Positions 24,701 to 30,953 are shown, counted from the stretch's first letter. The stretch is DNA of 64,000 nucleotides from Yersinia mollaretii ATCC 43969 (GCF_013282725.1 NZ_CP054043.1:2728001-2792000); one strand, 5' to 3'. A program made the numbers and translations. The notes: a model not told the origin generated them from the sequence alone.

Positions 24701-25419
24701 TAGCCGTTGATGTCACTGACGAAGCGGGTAACCACAAAGGGATTTCGGTGGGGTTGCTCTCCGGTTCCGGTGTCCAGCTATTGGCGGCCACCAGTGACAT
24801 GCAAGCTGACAGCGCGATGGTAGCCAACGACGGTGACACCGCCCATGCCGCCAGTGTGATCACGCCGACGGCACTCTCCAGCAGTGAACCTATCGACAGC
24901 ACTCTCACCACTACGGTGACAGAGGGCGGCTACCGCATTGGCGGGGTCACCCTGAATTTAGCCGATGGCACGGTGATGTCCGGTGATGCACTGACGGGCA
25001 GCAGTGGCAATGACATCTTCACGGTCAACGCGCTGAACTTCACCCATCTCGACGGCGGCTTGGGCATGGACACCTTGCTGTTGAGCGGCAGCCATCAGGC
25101 ACTGGATCTGACCAGTTTGGGGCTGAAAGTCGAGCATATCGACATCATTGATTTAGGCAAGAGTGGCACCAATAGCATCACGCTGGATCTGCACGAAGCC
25201 TTGACGCTCACGGACAAACCGCAGGATGACTTGCTGATCAAAGGGGCGCAGGGCGGGCAGGTCACCCTCAGTAATACACCAGAGGGGGTCTGGAGCAGTG
25301 TCGGCCAGCGCAGTGTGGATGGGCAGACATTCGACGTCTACCACAACTCTTCGTTGGAGAGCAGCAACACATTGGGCGATGTGCTGATTCAGCAAGGCTT
25401 ACAGGTACATTTGGTGTGA
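12712..25419 (+). CDS. bapA: BapA-type giant adhesin, type I secreted, 38 Ig-like repeats
   Basis: A 4,235-residue surface adhesin predicted to promote aggregation, biofilm or host-cell contact after export by the three following genes. The ATG at 12712 has GAGG six bases upstream; a TTG at 12700 in frame has no such site. There is no Sec signal peptide. Order: a BapA prefix-type N-terminal domain (about 1-125), a hydrophobic Ala/Gly segment (about 126-150), a Gly/Asn/Ser linker (about 155-188), 38 tandem Ig-like domains of about 100 residues (about 189-4019), then a C-terminal type I secretion region with an RTX-like stretch (TGSSGNDIF, LDGGLGMDTLLL). I count 38 copies of the hallmark G-[SKNT]-W strand ending in P. 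Only three cysteines were noticed. Salmonella bapABCD is the nearest known system. The symbol rests on architecture and operon order rather than on alignment. Confidence 0.88.
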   Translation: MANPTNASIDIISRRNGAMISHVAGNQQVVALNELSIVRIHGTPAMVASYERQGSDLILHMKDGSTVRYQRFFTTDGEGNYSELVFDDGVSPPVQATFPAAMGATLGGDALLVPEFTSIDSVAGLALGSSASSAGLLAGALGFLAIAGGIGIAASQSGGNSSNGGSSGGGSNGGNNGGNNGGNNGGNSAPTLTINPLGGDNRLNSSEVSVSQTLSGTTTGIAAGQQVDIKINGVTYTATVAADGSWTLPLPPSMLQGLHDGSYPVVVSVSNGSGQTVEKTLALVVDTSKPTLTLSPVAGDGIINGDESHATVVIKGTSSAVGSTVTVMFHGQPYTGKVQSDGSWSVDVPASALVGVKDGSQSITATVTNSTGNSATTSGNVLIDADPLNFPSLFVKPFANDNNLNGAEQKVSQTLSGETTHVEAGQTVFITLNNKNYSATVGSDGKWSTQVPAADLAMIANGTTQLHATVKNTAGNSGSADSTLTVDNTQAGLGVNPVAGDNLINLAESALGITVSGTSTGLPLSTQVTVTLNNVPYTGTTDSNGNWSVTIPSGDLTSLPDGPITLNVQAPGVTDVNVPLGIYIHDVPIATINTPFGDGTLNGAEAQSDQTITGSTGASGAGQTLTVSFNGVTYHPTVALDGSWSLTLPTATLQALGQGAIALSVTASDVAGNSSYTTLIVKVDTQPPTLLVDPVAGDGIINAIEAALPVAISGRSGDIGATVKVNYGGKDYSALVTSSGTWRVDIPAADLAALADGSYPLTVTVTDAAKNSTSVTSNVQLDASPANFPTLTINAFASNNILDGAEQRVDQIISGTTTKVEAGRVVSIMLNGKTYSATVGADGRWSTQVSAADLALLANGSTNITATVSDLSGNPVTETHTITVNNLLAGLGITPLTGDNLINAAEAAAGVTVSGTSANVNVGQMITLTLNNKVYTAIVGAGGRWSTQIPAADLAKLAEGNATLLAFTTDAAGNPVSSTATLGIYTHALPTVSLTPPFVDGTLNRAEAATNQTLSGSTGVTGSGQQVSVKLAGVTYAATVAADGSWSLLLPTAVLQGLGQGNQPLVITASDAAGNTNTLNSQFNVDTLAPGLTVGPIATDNIINGTEAAASIAINGTSTEIGAVVKVTVGGQTYTGVVQPNGSWSLNIPAGALASLSDGTYGVTTQIQDAAGNQTTVNQNVVLDADPRLLPTLTISAFAGNNILDGAEQQVNQTVSGTTTGVETGRLVTISLNGRTYSASVDSSGHWSAQIPVSDLALLANGAINITATVSDANGNGANDSHGIVVNNVQSGIGISPLTGDNLINALEAAADIKVSGTSSNVSLNQSITITLNGKNYTATVGAGGSWSVSLPKADLALLLDGKATLTASATDSNGNPVSTSSELGIYIHNLPNVTLNGPFGDSILSKAEAGISQSLSGTTGITGSGQTVIVTLGGKTYPALVGSDGNWSLTLPTSVLQGLAQGPQSITVQVTDGGGNTSSKVTPITVDTVAPELSVGPISSDGVINATEAAAKIPVFGTSNEVGATVNVIVNGQTYSTTVSNTGSWSIDIPANTLNLLADGTYPVTISIQDANGNTTTATQDIKLVTHAVPAPSLNTPFVDGYLSAAEVTSSQTLTGSTGISGAGQKVVVTVGGVVHNLTADNNGNWQLTLQPTELQSLPNGNLVISVTATDSAGNSATLTGSATVDKVAPDLVIAPIGDDNIINALEVLGTVNVTGTAPLSEAGQTVSVRLNGVTYSTLVQPDGSWTIPLSATVLQNLPDGSYPIQVTLSDSAGNQTTIDRTLTLDANPANLPTLTLSSVSGDNFISRIEFTQDAVIKGVSTHVEMGRTVTVTLNGKTYTGQVQSDGSWQVTVPAADVSLLPEGASTAEAKVTDLSGNPATGSHQVTVIASLADQPLLTIATVTSDDIINYQESQSALTIHGNSQRVPAGQSVSVSLQGKIYSGLVQADGSWSVSVPAGEVQKLPQGNNLISATVNDAAQNPASSSHNVTVDTQVPLLTVEVQTHLDNVLNLADALLGLVVKGTCAGDAGLTVTVTLNGHDYQTKVLSNGSWSLTIPSGDLLLLGDGPLVGGVKVSVTDAANNESHDVTNLSVAIHNVPTLTLAPLFTDNILSVNEISANATLTGGCTNLAVGTAVVVSINGASYNGSVTAAGVWSVNISAVDLQKLSDGMAKVTVSATDAGSGNNASASANLDILIHNVPHITLPALPFGDGYLNKLEAAADQVLTGSTGATGSGQTITLTIDNIPYLATVALDGSWICTLPAGTLSALLDGKHSISITVTDRVGNTDTEVFEFNSLLTLNPLPTFDAGPIIGGFLNAVEAAAGQQLTGTTGITGDNQQVTVYINGSGYPATVTADGKWTLNLPSGVLKALPDGTWDITVSAKDAAGNVGSLTDHVEVLTHNLPHPTLTLPFGDGTLNHAEALLGQTLTGSTGATGSGQSVAISIDGNVIQTVTAGTDGSWSLPLLTALLTGLTSGPHTIGVTVTDRGGNVVNILPDQPITFISQQVLPPPQIDLPSFGLSINIAEAAGIATITGKTGITGSNQNVQLKIDVGGVSYPGVVDANTGNWTVTLPAGALNGLTNGVHQINVTVTDAVGNSNASSLNFESFLTPPLPTISTLPFGAVLNLLEAGSDQTLTGTTGLLNTPQGVKVTLNGKQYTADVDTVTGIWTLVVPTADLKLIPDGSPSIKVDVLDGGGNSGSSSLTIGVVTHNLPTVTVDTPPFGLVLDFASSKISQILTGSTTNMATGSQVNIAFGSLNLTATVGSDGKWSATVSSAQLGSLASGNAAITATVTDSAGNTGQTTHPIDVNVNIVAPPVVLTIDPIETSNIINVLNDPLTITIGGKVTNTITGTVKLTFSGGIGEQIAVVGLDGSWSVTLPKILLPDGNYQVKAELVGGGSTASETVGLLVDRTPPTLTVLPLAFDNTLNALESKLPQLLSGTASLSDIGRTVTVTLNGKTYSALIVAGGLWSVTIPAADLQGLPQGDNTLTAKLTDLAGNSFTQTPTIHVDTLPALITLDVSALVLNSNINGTVLLGTALGAEGQTLTLTLGGLTLNALVGSDGKWSIKVLPGQLTGIADGPLVAGLSVTDRAGNPSSINATVNVALNPGLAVTVDPLFNGGYLNAVGATLDQVLSGTTLNAGLGAKVNLTLNGVPLSADVGANGKWTLTLPAAQLALLGDGPLALNVTVTDANNNVVKVDTAPVLNVLTHNLPVFGALDPLFGSDGVLNALESTTTQTLKGVISNVAPGATVTVTIGTNVLTTQVQAGGVWQVDLLPSLLGGLQDGNLSVGISVKDVAGNIVNTQLGIGVLTHNLPVVTLNPIFGDGILNANDLLSSQVIGGTVKNLPSGATVTLKLGSLTLTPTLDSNGAFSVTLDSTTLSGLLAGSFSVTASVTDSAGNSNTATRPLLVDVTPPVITLNPIFGDGKLSLADTAIGQLIGGTVSGVATGTQVSITLGGKTFFGTTAANGSFNITLQPADLTALTNGSLTVGASVTDLAGNTGTASGSVNVIISNLPKLVLDPIFGDGLLSILDSQTPQTLSGTVLNGTLGAQVLVQVGSSQLSTTVGANGVWSLLVPTNVLSGLLDGSQTISASLVDGAGNSTTASGVVNVLIHAQPTLSVNPIFGDGILSVADLLVAQTISGSSTNVALGTQINVLLNGKTYTTTVGAGGNWSVLVQPIDLKTLTVDTNLTVNVSLQDAVGNAASKSGVLSVIANGIPTLTVDSIFGDGLLNAADALLTQTITGHSTFAAGSTLNITVGNLALSTTVKADGTWSISVPPAALATLTDGSVTAHATLTNAAGHSATANAPVSVGINVPTLTINPFFASDHYLSGAESTTAQVISGTSTHAAGLQIKVTVGGANLTATIANDGSWSVPITTSALTGLLDGSAKIGVSVTDAVGNSAAINTDFTVKTHALPLLGVDVLGNVGNLLLLPTNGLTISGSSLNVLPNTKVTVVLLGHSLEGTVDTHGNWSVKFYGSFLAGLNLLTTQVAVDVTDEAGNHKGISVGLLSGSGVQLLAATSDMQADSAMVANDGDTAHAASVITPTALSSSEPIDSTLTTTVTEGGYRIGGVTLNLADGTVMSGDALTGSSGNDIFTVNALNFTHLDGGLGMDTLLLSGSHQALDLTSLGLKVEHIDIIDLGKSGTNSITLDLHEALTLTDKPQDDLLIKGAQGGQVTLSNTPEGVWSSVGQRSVDGQTFDVYHNSSLESSNTLGDVLIQQGLQVHLV
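13186..13272 (+). repeat. Gly/Asn-rich linker with 12-bp tandem repeats
   Basis: Within bapA, codons for GGNN repeat 3.75 times in 12-base units at 13228-13272 (GGNGGNAACAAT), preceded by a Gly/Ser-rich run. The nucleotide-level repeat suits length change in frame by slippage. Confidence 0.75.
13276..24770 (+). repeat. Array of 38 Ig-like domain repeats in bapA
   Basis: Each unit is about 300 bp. Typical unit: P-T-L-x-[IV]-x-P-x-x-G-D-x-x-[IL]-N-x-x-E, then SGT, a [LI]NGKTY strand, a DGSWS strand ending in P, an [AD]L-x-x-L-x-[DN]G turn and a final D-x-x-GN strand. Four subtypes cycle in order in the first third; in the last quarter a P-I-F-G-D-G subtype dominates (units 32-36). Confidence 0.85.
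13579..17184 (+). repeat. Three consecutive four-domain super-repeats inside bapA
   Basis: Units begin at 13579, 14773 and 15979 and the series ends at 17184, giving lengths of 1,194, 1,206 and 1,206 bp (398, 402 and 402 codons). In each, domain 1 ends in an [IL]DA[DS]P-type motif, domain 2 contains a [NG][NI]LDGAEQ-type motif and ends VNN or VDN, domain 3 begins GLG/GIG and ends GIY[IT]H, and domain 4 contains [FP]-x-DGTLN or a variant and ends VDT. Confidence 0.8.
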
Positions 25420-25504
25420 CGACACCGACTTGGCTTGGTTTGGCCTAAACGCAAAAAAACGCCAAAGGCCCATAAAAAATGATCGGCGCAGGAGTAGGTC
25501 GGCG

Positions 25505-26890
25505 ATGAAGAGAACAACAAGGCGAGTGAGTGGCCGGGGTGTGTCCGGCGCATTGTGGGGAGTGGTGCTGTTCTCGGCGCTGGGGGGGATATCGGCAGGG
25601 GCCGCTGAAACTCCACCGGTGGCGGTGTTTAACTGGCAATCAGCTCCCAGTGAGGAGCAGTTGGCAGAGCTAAGTCTGCGCGAGGCGATTTTACGGGCGT
25701 TTGCCCGTAATCCACAAATTGCGCAGGCAGCGGCACAAATCAGAGTGGGGCAAGGGGATTTGGATGTCGTCGAAAGTGGCTGGTATCCCCAAATTGCCTT
25801 GCAGGGAACGGCGGGGCGATCTCACCAAACCGATTCGGCGGGCAGCCTGAACAGTAATGCCTCCGCTGGGGTGCAACTGAGTCAGTTGCTGTATGACTTT
25901 GGAAAAACTGGCGGCAGCATTGACGAGCAGCACTATCTGTCGGATGCCTACCGCTATGATCTCTTTAGCACCATGACGGCGGTAGGACTCAGCACGGTGC
26001 AGTCCTATTTGCAGGTGAAGCGCTATCAGGCATTGAGTTTGGCGGCTCGTGACAACCTCGCCTCGCTGGAGAAGGTGAAAGAGACGGCCCAACTCAGAGC
26101 CGACGCGGGCCTCAGCTCGCAATCGGATGTGTTACAAGCGGAAACCCGCATTGCGGGCATGGTGGCTACGTTGGAACAATATCGCGCCCAGCAGCGCTCA
26201 GCTCAGGCCCAACTGACGGTGTTGACGGGAGTGGTCTCCGATAACTTGCCGGATCTGCCCAAAGATCTGCTCAAGCAAAAAATCACGCTAAATGCCATTC
26301 CCTATGATGCCAGCAGCGCGGTGCGTAGTGCCGAAGCTAAACAGCAGGCGGCAAGAGAGCGGGTGCGGCAGAGTCAGGCCCAGCACTGGCCCACCTTAAA
26401 GATTCAGGCGGGCCGGACGCGCTACGAAAATGATGCCCGATCTTACTGGGATGATCAGGTGCAACTGGCAGTCGAAGCCCCGGTTTATCAGGGAGGCGCA
26501 GTGAGTGCCAAGGTGCGTGCCGCAGAAGGTGCGCGCTCAGCGGCGCAAGCGGAAGTGGAAAAAGCCAAGCTGGATGTGAACCAAAAAGCCGCAATGGCCT
26601 ACGCCGATATGATTGGTGCGGTACAGCGGCAGCAGGCGGGTGAGCAGCAATTGGTCAGCGCCCAGCATACCCGCAGCGTTTATCAGGATGAATATAAGTT
26701 AAGCAAACGCAGCCTGAATGACTTACTGAGTGTCGAGCAGGATGTGTTGCAGGCCGACTCCATGCGGTTAATGGCGCTGTATGACGGCTGGGATGCCACC
26801 GCGCGCTATGCTTCTGCCGTCGATAATTTGGTGGATATGCTCGGCATTGATCGTGTCGCCCAGAGCGGTGAAAGACTGCCCACGCTCTGA
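25505..26890 (+). CDS. bapB: TolC-family outer-membrane channel of the BapA secretion system
   Basis: The outer-membrane duct of a type I secretion system. The frame is open from a TTG at 25430, but the ATG at 25505 has AGGAG ten bases upstream and starts a basic, then hydrophobic signal peptide ending in SAGAAE, giving 461 residues. It contains the two long helical OEP repeats with extensive coiled coil (NPQIAQAAAQIRVGQGDLD early on; ADAGLSSQSDVLQAETR; the matching second half with KRSLNDLLSVEQDVLQAD). It lies 85 bases after bapA. The symbol follows the Salmonella bapABCD order and is tentative; LapE/AggA-type would be an equivalent name. Confidence 0.85.
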   Translation: MKRTTRRVSGRGVSGALWGVVLFSALGGISAGAAETPPVAVFNWQSAPSEEQLAELSLREAILRAFARNPQIAQAAAQIRVGQGDLDVVESGWYPQIALQGTAGRSHQTDSAGSLNSNASAGVQLSQLLYDFGKTGGSIDEQHYLSDAYRYDLFSTMTAVGLSTVQSYLQVKRYQALSLAARDNLASLEKVKETAQLRADAGLSSQSDVLQAETRIAGMVATLEQYRAQQRSAQAQLTVLTGVVSDNLPDLPKDLLKQKITLNAIPYDASSAVRSAEAKQQAARERVRQSQAQHWPTLKIQAGRTRYENDARSYWDDQVQLAVEAPVYQGGAVSAKVRAAEGARSAAQAEVEKAKLDVNQKAAMAYADMIGAVQRQQAGEQQLVSAQHTRSVYQDEYKLSKRSLNDLLSVEQDVLQADSMRLMALYDGWDATARYASAVDNLVDMLGIDRVAQSGERLPTL

Positions 26891-26969
26891 TAACAGAGAC
26901 TTTTCCGCCGCCAGAGGGTAAGTGCGCGGTGCGTCATTGACGGAATAACGCGTGTGCGACAGGGGTAAC

Positions 26970-29105
26970 ATGACAACGCAATCGACACAAACAGAAGTCT
27001 GGATAGCCGCGATGGCAAGGGTTGCCAGCCGTTATGGCAAACCTGCGGATGTCAATTTTCTTGCTCAGCAAATGCGCTGGTTCGAGCAGCTTAGTGGCTT
27101 GCGCCAACTGGAGCGCCTCGGCGGTTTACTGGGCTTGCAAGTGAATGTGGTGCCACTGAAAAAAGTGCAATGGCGCAATGCATTACTGCCGGTCTTACTG
27201 GAGTTGGAACCGGGCAGTGTGGCGGTGGTCGAGCGCATCAGCGACGAGGGCTTGGTCAATTACTGGCTCAGTGATGGCGGTGATGTAGTGCGTGAAACAA
27301 ACCTGCAAACGCTATTGGATAGCAGCCAAGGGCAGGTGGTGATGGTCGGCATCGCCAACCGTGGCCGCGACCAGCGGATTGATGAGTTTGTCCAGCCCTA
27401 CCGCAAGTACTGGTTTTGGCAAAACTTTCGTGGTGCGGGGCGTAAAATCGCCGAAATCTCACTTGCCTCGGTACTGGGTAATATCTTGGCTTTGGGCGGG
27501 ATACTCTTCTCCATGCAGGTCTACGATAGGGTGATTCCGGCGCAGTCATTCACCACGCTATGGGTATTGTTCTTTGGCGTGTTATTGGCTGCGGTGATGG
27601 AATATATCATTCGCCTGACCCGCACCCAGATCTCTGACTTGATGGGCAAGAAAATTGATCTGAATGTCTCGTCGATGCTGTTTGTCCGCGCGATGTCGAT
27701 CAAAAACGAAGCGCGGCCCAAATCCACCGGATCATTTATCTCCCAATTACGAGAGATTGATCAGGTGCGCGAGCTGCTGACCTCCACTACCGTGGGGGCG
27801 GCGGCGGATATGCCCTTTGTCCTACTGTTTCTGGCGATCATGGCCTTTATCGGTGGCCCGCTGGTGGTGATCCCGCTTTTGGCTATCCCGCTGATTGTTA
27901 TCCCCGGTTTATTGATTCAATTTCCGATGGCGAAGCTGGCGAAAGAGGGGATGCGCGAAAGTGCGCTGCGCAACGCGATCTTGGTCGAAACCATTGAGGG
28001 CATTGAGGATATCAAAGCGCTACAGGCCGAGCCTTACTTCCAGCGCCAATGGGAGCAAACGCACGAAGTCAGTGCCGCCGTTGGCATGAAACAGCGCCTA
28101 TGGGGTGCGCGCCTCAGCGGCTGGTCCTCGACGGTTTCGCAACTCACCTATGCGGGCATGTTGGTGTTCGGCACCTATCTGGTCTTGGGCGGTGAAATTA
28201 CCACCGGTACGCTGGTCGCCAGCAGCTTGCTCTCGTCGAGAACCATCGCACCGCTGATGCAACTGACCTTGGTTTTCTCCCGCTGGCAACATGCAAAAAG
28301 CGCCATGGCGGGTCTCAATGAGCTGCTCAAAAAACCCTTGGATCGCCCGGAAGAGGGGGAGATGGCCCACTGCCCAATACTCAATGGACACTATCAACTG
28401 CGCAACCTGCAATATACCTATGACGAGGAGAAGGGGCAAAACGTCATCACCATTGGCTCTCTGGAGCTAAAACCCGGCGAAAAAGTGGCGATCCTCGGCA
28501 GAGTCGGGGCCGGTAAATCGACCTTGCTGAAGCTGCTCGCGGGTCAGGCCAGCGCCACCCAAGGCAAAGTGATTATTGACGGTGTGGATATCAAACAGAT
28601 CGAACCGGCTGATTTACGGCGTCAATTGGGCTTCTTATCGCAGGACTCCCGCTTATTCTTTGGCTCTCTACGGCAAAACCTGATGCTGGGGCACCCCCAT
28701 GCCACCGAACAGGAGATGCTACAGGCGCTGCGCATTAGCGGTGCAATCACCTTGGTGCAGCAAGATGCCGCCAGTCTGGATCGCATTATTAATGAAGGCG
28801 GGCAAGGGTTGTCTGGTGGGCAGCGGCAAATGGTATTGCTGAGCCGAATGATTTTACGTAATCCGCAGGTGGTGTTGATGGATGAGCCGACCGCCTCCAT
28901 GGATGAGCAGTTGGAGGAGTCTGTCATTCGCCAGATGCACACTTGGCTTGAGGGCCGCATGTTGGTGCTGGTGACCCATCGGCCTGCGCTATTAAAGCTG
29001 GTAGATCGCATAATTGTGATGGATAACGGCCGCGTGGTAGCTGATGGTCCACGGGACCACATCCTCAATACGATTGCCCATAAATCTCAGCAAGGTGCCG
29101 CTTAA
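26970..29105 (+). CDS. bapC: LapB-type type I secretion ABC exporter
   Basis: An inner-membrane ATPase that powers export of BapA, 711 residues. The ATG at 26970 follows AGGGG at 26961-26965; a GTG six codons upstream is the alternative. Order: an N-terminal C39-like domain (about 1-125) without the catalytic cysteine, as in LapB and HlyB exporters; a transmembrane domain with about six segments (about 155-420); a nucleotide-binding domain with Walker A GRVGAGKST (about 509-517), signature LSGGQRQ (about 613), Walker B VVLMDEPTA (about 633) and H-loop VTHR. It sits 79 bases after the TolC-like gene and 12 before the adaptor gene, as expected for one operon. Confidence 0.9.
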   Translation: MTTQSTQTEVWIAAMARVASRYGKPADVNFLAQQMRWFEQLSGLRQLERLGGLLGLQVNVVPLKKVQWRNALLPVLLELEPGSVAVVERISDEGLVNYWLSDGGDVVRETNLQTLLDSSQGQVVMVGIANRGRDQRIDEFVQPYRKYWFWQNFRGAGRKIAEISLASVLGNILALGGILFSMQVYDRVIPAQSFTTLWVLFFGVLLAAVMEYIIRLTRTQISDLMGKKIDLNVSSMLFVRAMSIKNEARPKSTGSFISQLREIDQVRELLTSTTVGAAADMPFVLLFLAIMAFIGGPLVVIPLLAIPLIVIPGLLIQFPMAKLAKEGMRESALRNAILVETIEGIEDIKALQAEPYFQRQWEQTHEVSAAVGMKQRLWGARLSGWSSTVSQLTYAGMLVFGTYLVLGGEITTGTLVASSLLSSRTIAPLMQLTLVFSRWQHAKSAMAGLNELLKKPLDRPEEGEMAHCPILNGHYQLRNLQYTYDEEKGQNVITIGSLELKPGEKVAILGRVGAGKSTLLKLLAGQASATQGKVIIDGVDIKQIEPADLRRQLGFLSQDSRLFFGSLRQNLMLGHPHATEQEMLQALRISGAITLVQQDAASLDRIINEGGQGLSGGQRQMVLLSRMILRNPQVVLMDEPTASMDEQLEESVIRQMHTWLEGRMLVLVTHRPALLKLVDRIIVMDNGRVVADGPRDHILNTIAHKSQQGAA

Positions 29106-29117
29106 TAGGAGTGGGTC

Positions 29118-30287
29118 ATGAGCAATCTCAGTCTGCAACAAGAAAGGGCGCACCAAGAGCAGCGGATGTCACTGATTGTCTGGCTAACGCTGGTGGGGAT
29201 GATAGTGATGTTTGTATGGGCTTACTTCGCCATCTTGGATGAAGTCACGGTCGGTACAGGAAAAGTCACGCCGTCGAGCCGTGCACAACTGATCGAGAGC
29301 CTTGATGGTGGGATTATCAATGAGTTACTGGTGCATGAAGGGGCGATCATCAATAAAGGGCAGATACTGGCGCGCCTCGATCCCACCCGTTTTCAATCTA
29401 ATTACGGCGAAGCCGCCGCCCGAGTGCGCACCTTGCGCGCCTCTTCCGAACGTCTACGCGCTGAGTTAACTGGCGCTGCACTCGCTTTCGGCGCTGATAC
29501 CTTAAAAGAACCCGAGCTGGTGGCACGCGAGACGCAATTTTATCTCTCCCGACGGCAAAACCTAAATGAGACCGTCAGCAATTTGCAGCAATCGCTGAAG
29601 CTGGTGCAGCAGGAGCTGCGAATGACGGAGCCGCTGGTGGCGAAAGGGGCAGCCAGTCAGGTTGAAGTGATTCGCCTACAGCGCCAGATCAGTGATCTGC
29701 GCGGTAAAATTGATGAAGCGCGCAACCAGTATGCCGTCAGGGCCAGAGAGGAGCAGGTGAAAAATAATGCCGATTTGGACGCGCAGTTACAGGTGGTTTC
29801 CGGTAAACAGGATCAACTCACCCGTACCACGCTGATTTCACCAGTGCGCGGCATCGTCAAGGACATTCAAGTTTCCACGGTCGGAGGGGTTCTGCAACCC
29901 GGCGGTAAGCTGATGGAGATCGTGCCTATCGAAGAGCAGCTATTGATTGAGACGCGAATTAATCCGCGTGATATTGCCTACATCCGGCCCGGATTAGCGG
30001 CAACAGTCAAGATAACGGCTTATGATTCATCTATTTATGGCAATCTGACTGGGGTGGTAGAGACGGTATCACCGGACACGCTGCAAGATGAGATTAAGCG
30101 CGACCAATTCTACTATCGTATCTACATTCGCACGGATAGGGCTGAGCTGATAAATAAAGCCGGTAAATCATTTCCAATATTACCGGGCATGGTCGCTAGC
30201 GTCGAAATTAAAACCGGCCAGAAAACGGTTTTGGATTACCTGATAAAACCGCTGAATAAAGTGAAGGAATCACTGCGCGAGCGCTAA
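29118..30287 (+). CDS. bapD: HlyD/LapC-type periplasmic adaptor of the BapA secretion system
   Basis: A membrane-fusion protein bridging the ABC exporter and the outer-membrane channel, 389 residues. A short cytoplasmic N-terminus is followed by one transmembrane helix (about 18-39), a split lipoyl motif (ESLDGGIINELLVHEG and LISPVRGIVKDIQV), a long alpha-helical hairpin (about 95-225) and a beta-barrel near the C-terminus (ILPGMVASVEIKTG). AGGAG lies upstream of the ATG. It is the last gene of the adhesin operon and is followed by a strong hairpin. Confidence 0.9.
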   Translation: MSNLSLQQERAHQEQRMSLIVWLTLVGMIVMFVWAYFAILDEVTVGTGKVTPSSRAQLIESLDGGIINELLVHEGAIINKGQILARLDPTRFQSNYGEAAARVRTLRASSERLRAELTGAALAFGADTLKEPELVARETQFYLSRRQNLNETVSNLQQSLKLVQQELRMTEPLVAKGAASQVEVIRLQRQISDLRGKIDEARNQYAVRAREEQVKNNADLDAQLQVVSGKQDQLTRTTLISPVRGIVKDIQVSTVGGVLQPGGKLMEIVPIEEQLLIETRINPRDIAYIRPGLAATVKITAYDSSIYGNLTGVVETVSPDTLQDEIKRDQFYYRIYIRTDRAELINKAGKSFPILPGMVASVEIKTGQKTVLDYLIKPLNKVKESLRER

Positions 30288-30301
30288 TATTATCCGCCCA
30301 T

Positions 30302-30339
30302 ACTCTGCCGCTGTGGCACTCGGTCATTGGCGGCAGAGT
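30302..30339 (+). terminator. Hairpin at the end of the bapABCD operon
   Basis: ACTCTGCCGC (30302-30311) pairs perfectly with GCGGCAGAGT (30330-30339). No run of T follows, so termination may be factor-dependent or the hairpin may only protect the 3' end. Confidence 0.55.
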
Positions 30340-30538
30340 GCGCATTATTGACAAATAAATACAAATCAAAACAAATAAATAGCAGGGCAAGAGTTAACCG
30401 ATCAGGCCAATTATTGCTCTCGCTGTTGAACTATTCGTGCTGAAATATAATACTGAAACTATATTATTTAATTATTATTTCATTTTGTTAATATGCCAAA
30501 CACTATAAATATACTTTGCTATCTATATCGCAAGCAAT
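30340..30538. other. AT-rich spacer between the bap operon and micF
   Basis: About 200 bases, strongly AT-rich, with no gene or clear signal seen. It is bounded by the bapD hairpin on the left and the micF terminator on the right. Confidence 0.5.
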
Positions 30539-30630
30539 AAAAAAGCCGGTCAAAAGACCGGCCGTCAACTAACGAATTATCTGGCTGCGAAAGCCACAAT
30601 GAGAATAATATAAAAAATAATGATGATAGC
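30539..30630 (-). ncRNA. micF: MicF small regulatory RNA homologue
   Basis: A 92-nt RNA on the minus strand, divergent from the porin gene as micF is from ompC in E. coli (93 nt). Its 5' end, GCTATCATCATTA, is identical to the E. coli MicF 5' seed that pairs with the ompF translation start region. The 3' end is a rho-independent terminator: GCCGGTC-TTTT-GACCGGC followed by TTTTTT (stem at 30545-30562). The middle is not conserved with E. coli as far as I can recall. A TATAAT lies six bases before the proposed +1. Known role: Hfq-assisted repression of ompF and other mRNAs at high osmolarity. Confidence 0.9.
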
Positions 30631-30636
30631 AGAGCT

Positions 30637-30642
30637 ATTATA
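30637..30642 (-). promoter_or_regulatory. micF -10 box
   Basis: Perfect TATAAT on the minus strand, six bases upstream of the proposed +1 at 30630. The -35 region is poor, which fits activation by OmpR as in E. coli. Confidence 0.6.
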
Positions 30643-30953
30643 GCTCTAGGGTTCAGTATATTACTTATCAATTTGTGCTATGCAAGTTTTTTGGTATACA
30701 TCTGATTTGTATCATTATATTATTTGTCTTTGACAATTGGTGCTATATTTTACGTGTTTCTTGTTTTTGTGAAAGTTCGCGCACATTTACATTTGGAAAT
30801 ACTTTATGGGGTATATGAAACATTATCTCCAACTTGGTAGCATTTTCTGTATGGATTAATCCAAATATTATTACCACAATAGAATAACCCCGTTGGGATT
30901 ATATGCTCGAAAGAGCAGTGGCATAGTTAATCTAATAATAGAGGATAATAACG
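30643..30953. promoter_or_regulatory. micF-ompC divergent control region
   Basis: A 311-base control region. Two OmpR-like sites at 30784-30829 (TTTACATTTGGAAATAC and GTATATGAAACATTATC) resemble the F/C boxes of E. coli porin promoters. A TATTAT at 30866-30871 with TTTTCT 17 bases upstream could be the ompC promoter; TTGACA at 30730-30735 has no good partner. The leader carries a TGCTC-GAAA-GAGCA hairpin (about 30903-30916) and an AGAGGA Shine-Dalgarno before the ATG. OmpR binding is inferred from motif likeness. Confidence 0.5.

Noticed and set aside
12951..24911. Many long minus-strand and alternate-frame open frames inside bapA (up to 267 codons)
   Set aside because: They arise from the repetitive, stop-poor codon use of the Ig repeats. 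They have no ribosome-binding sites and recur at the repeat period, which is what shadows of a repeat array do.
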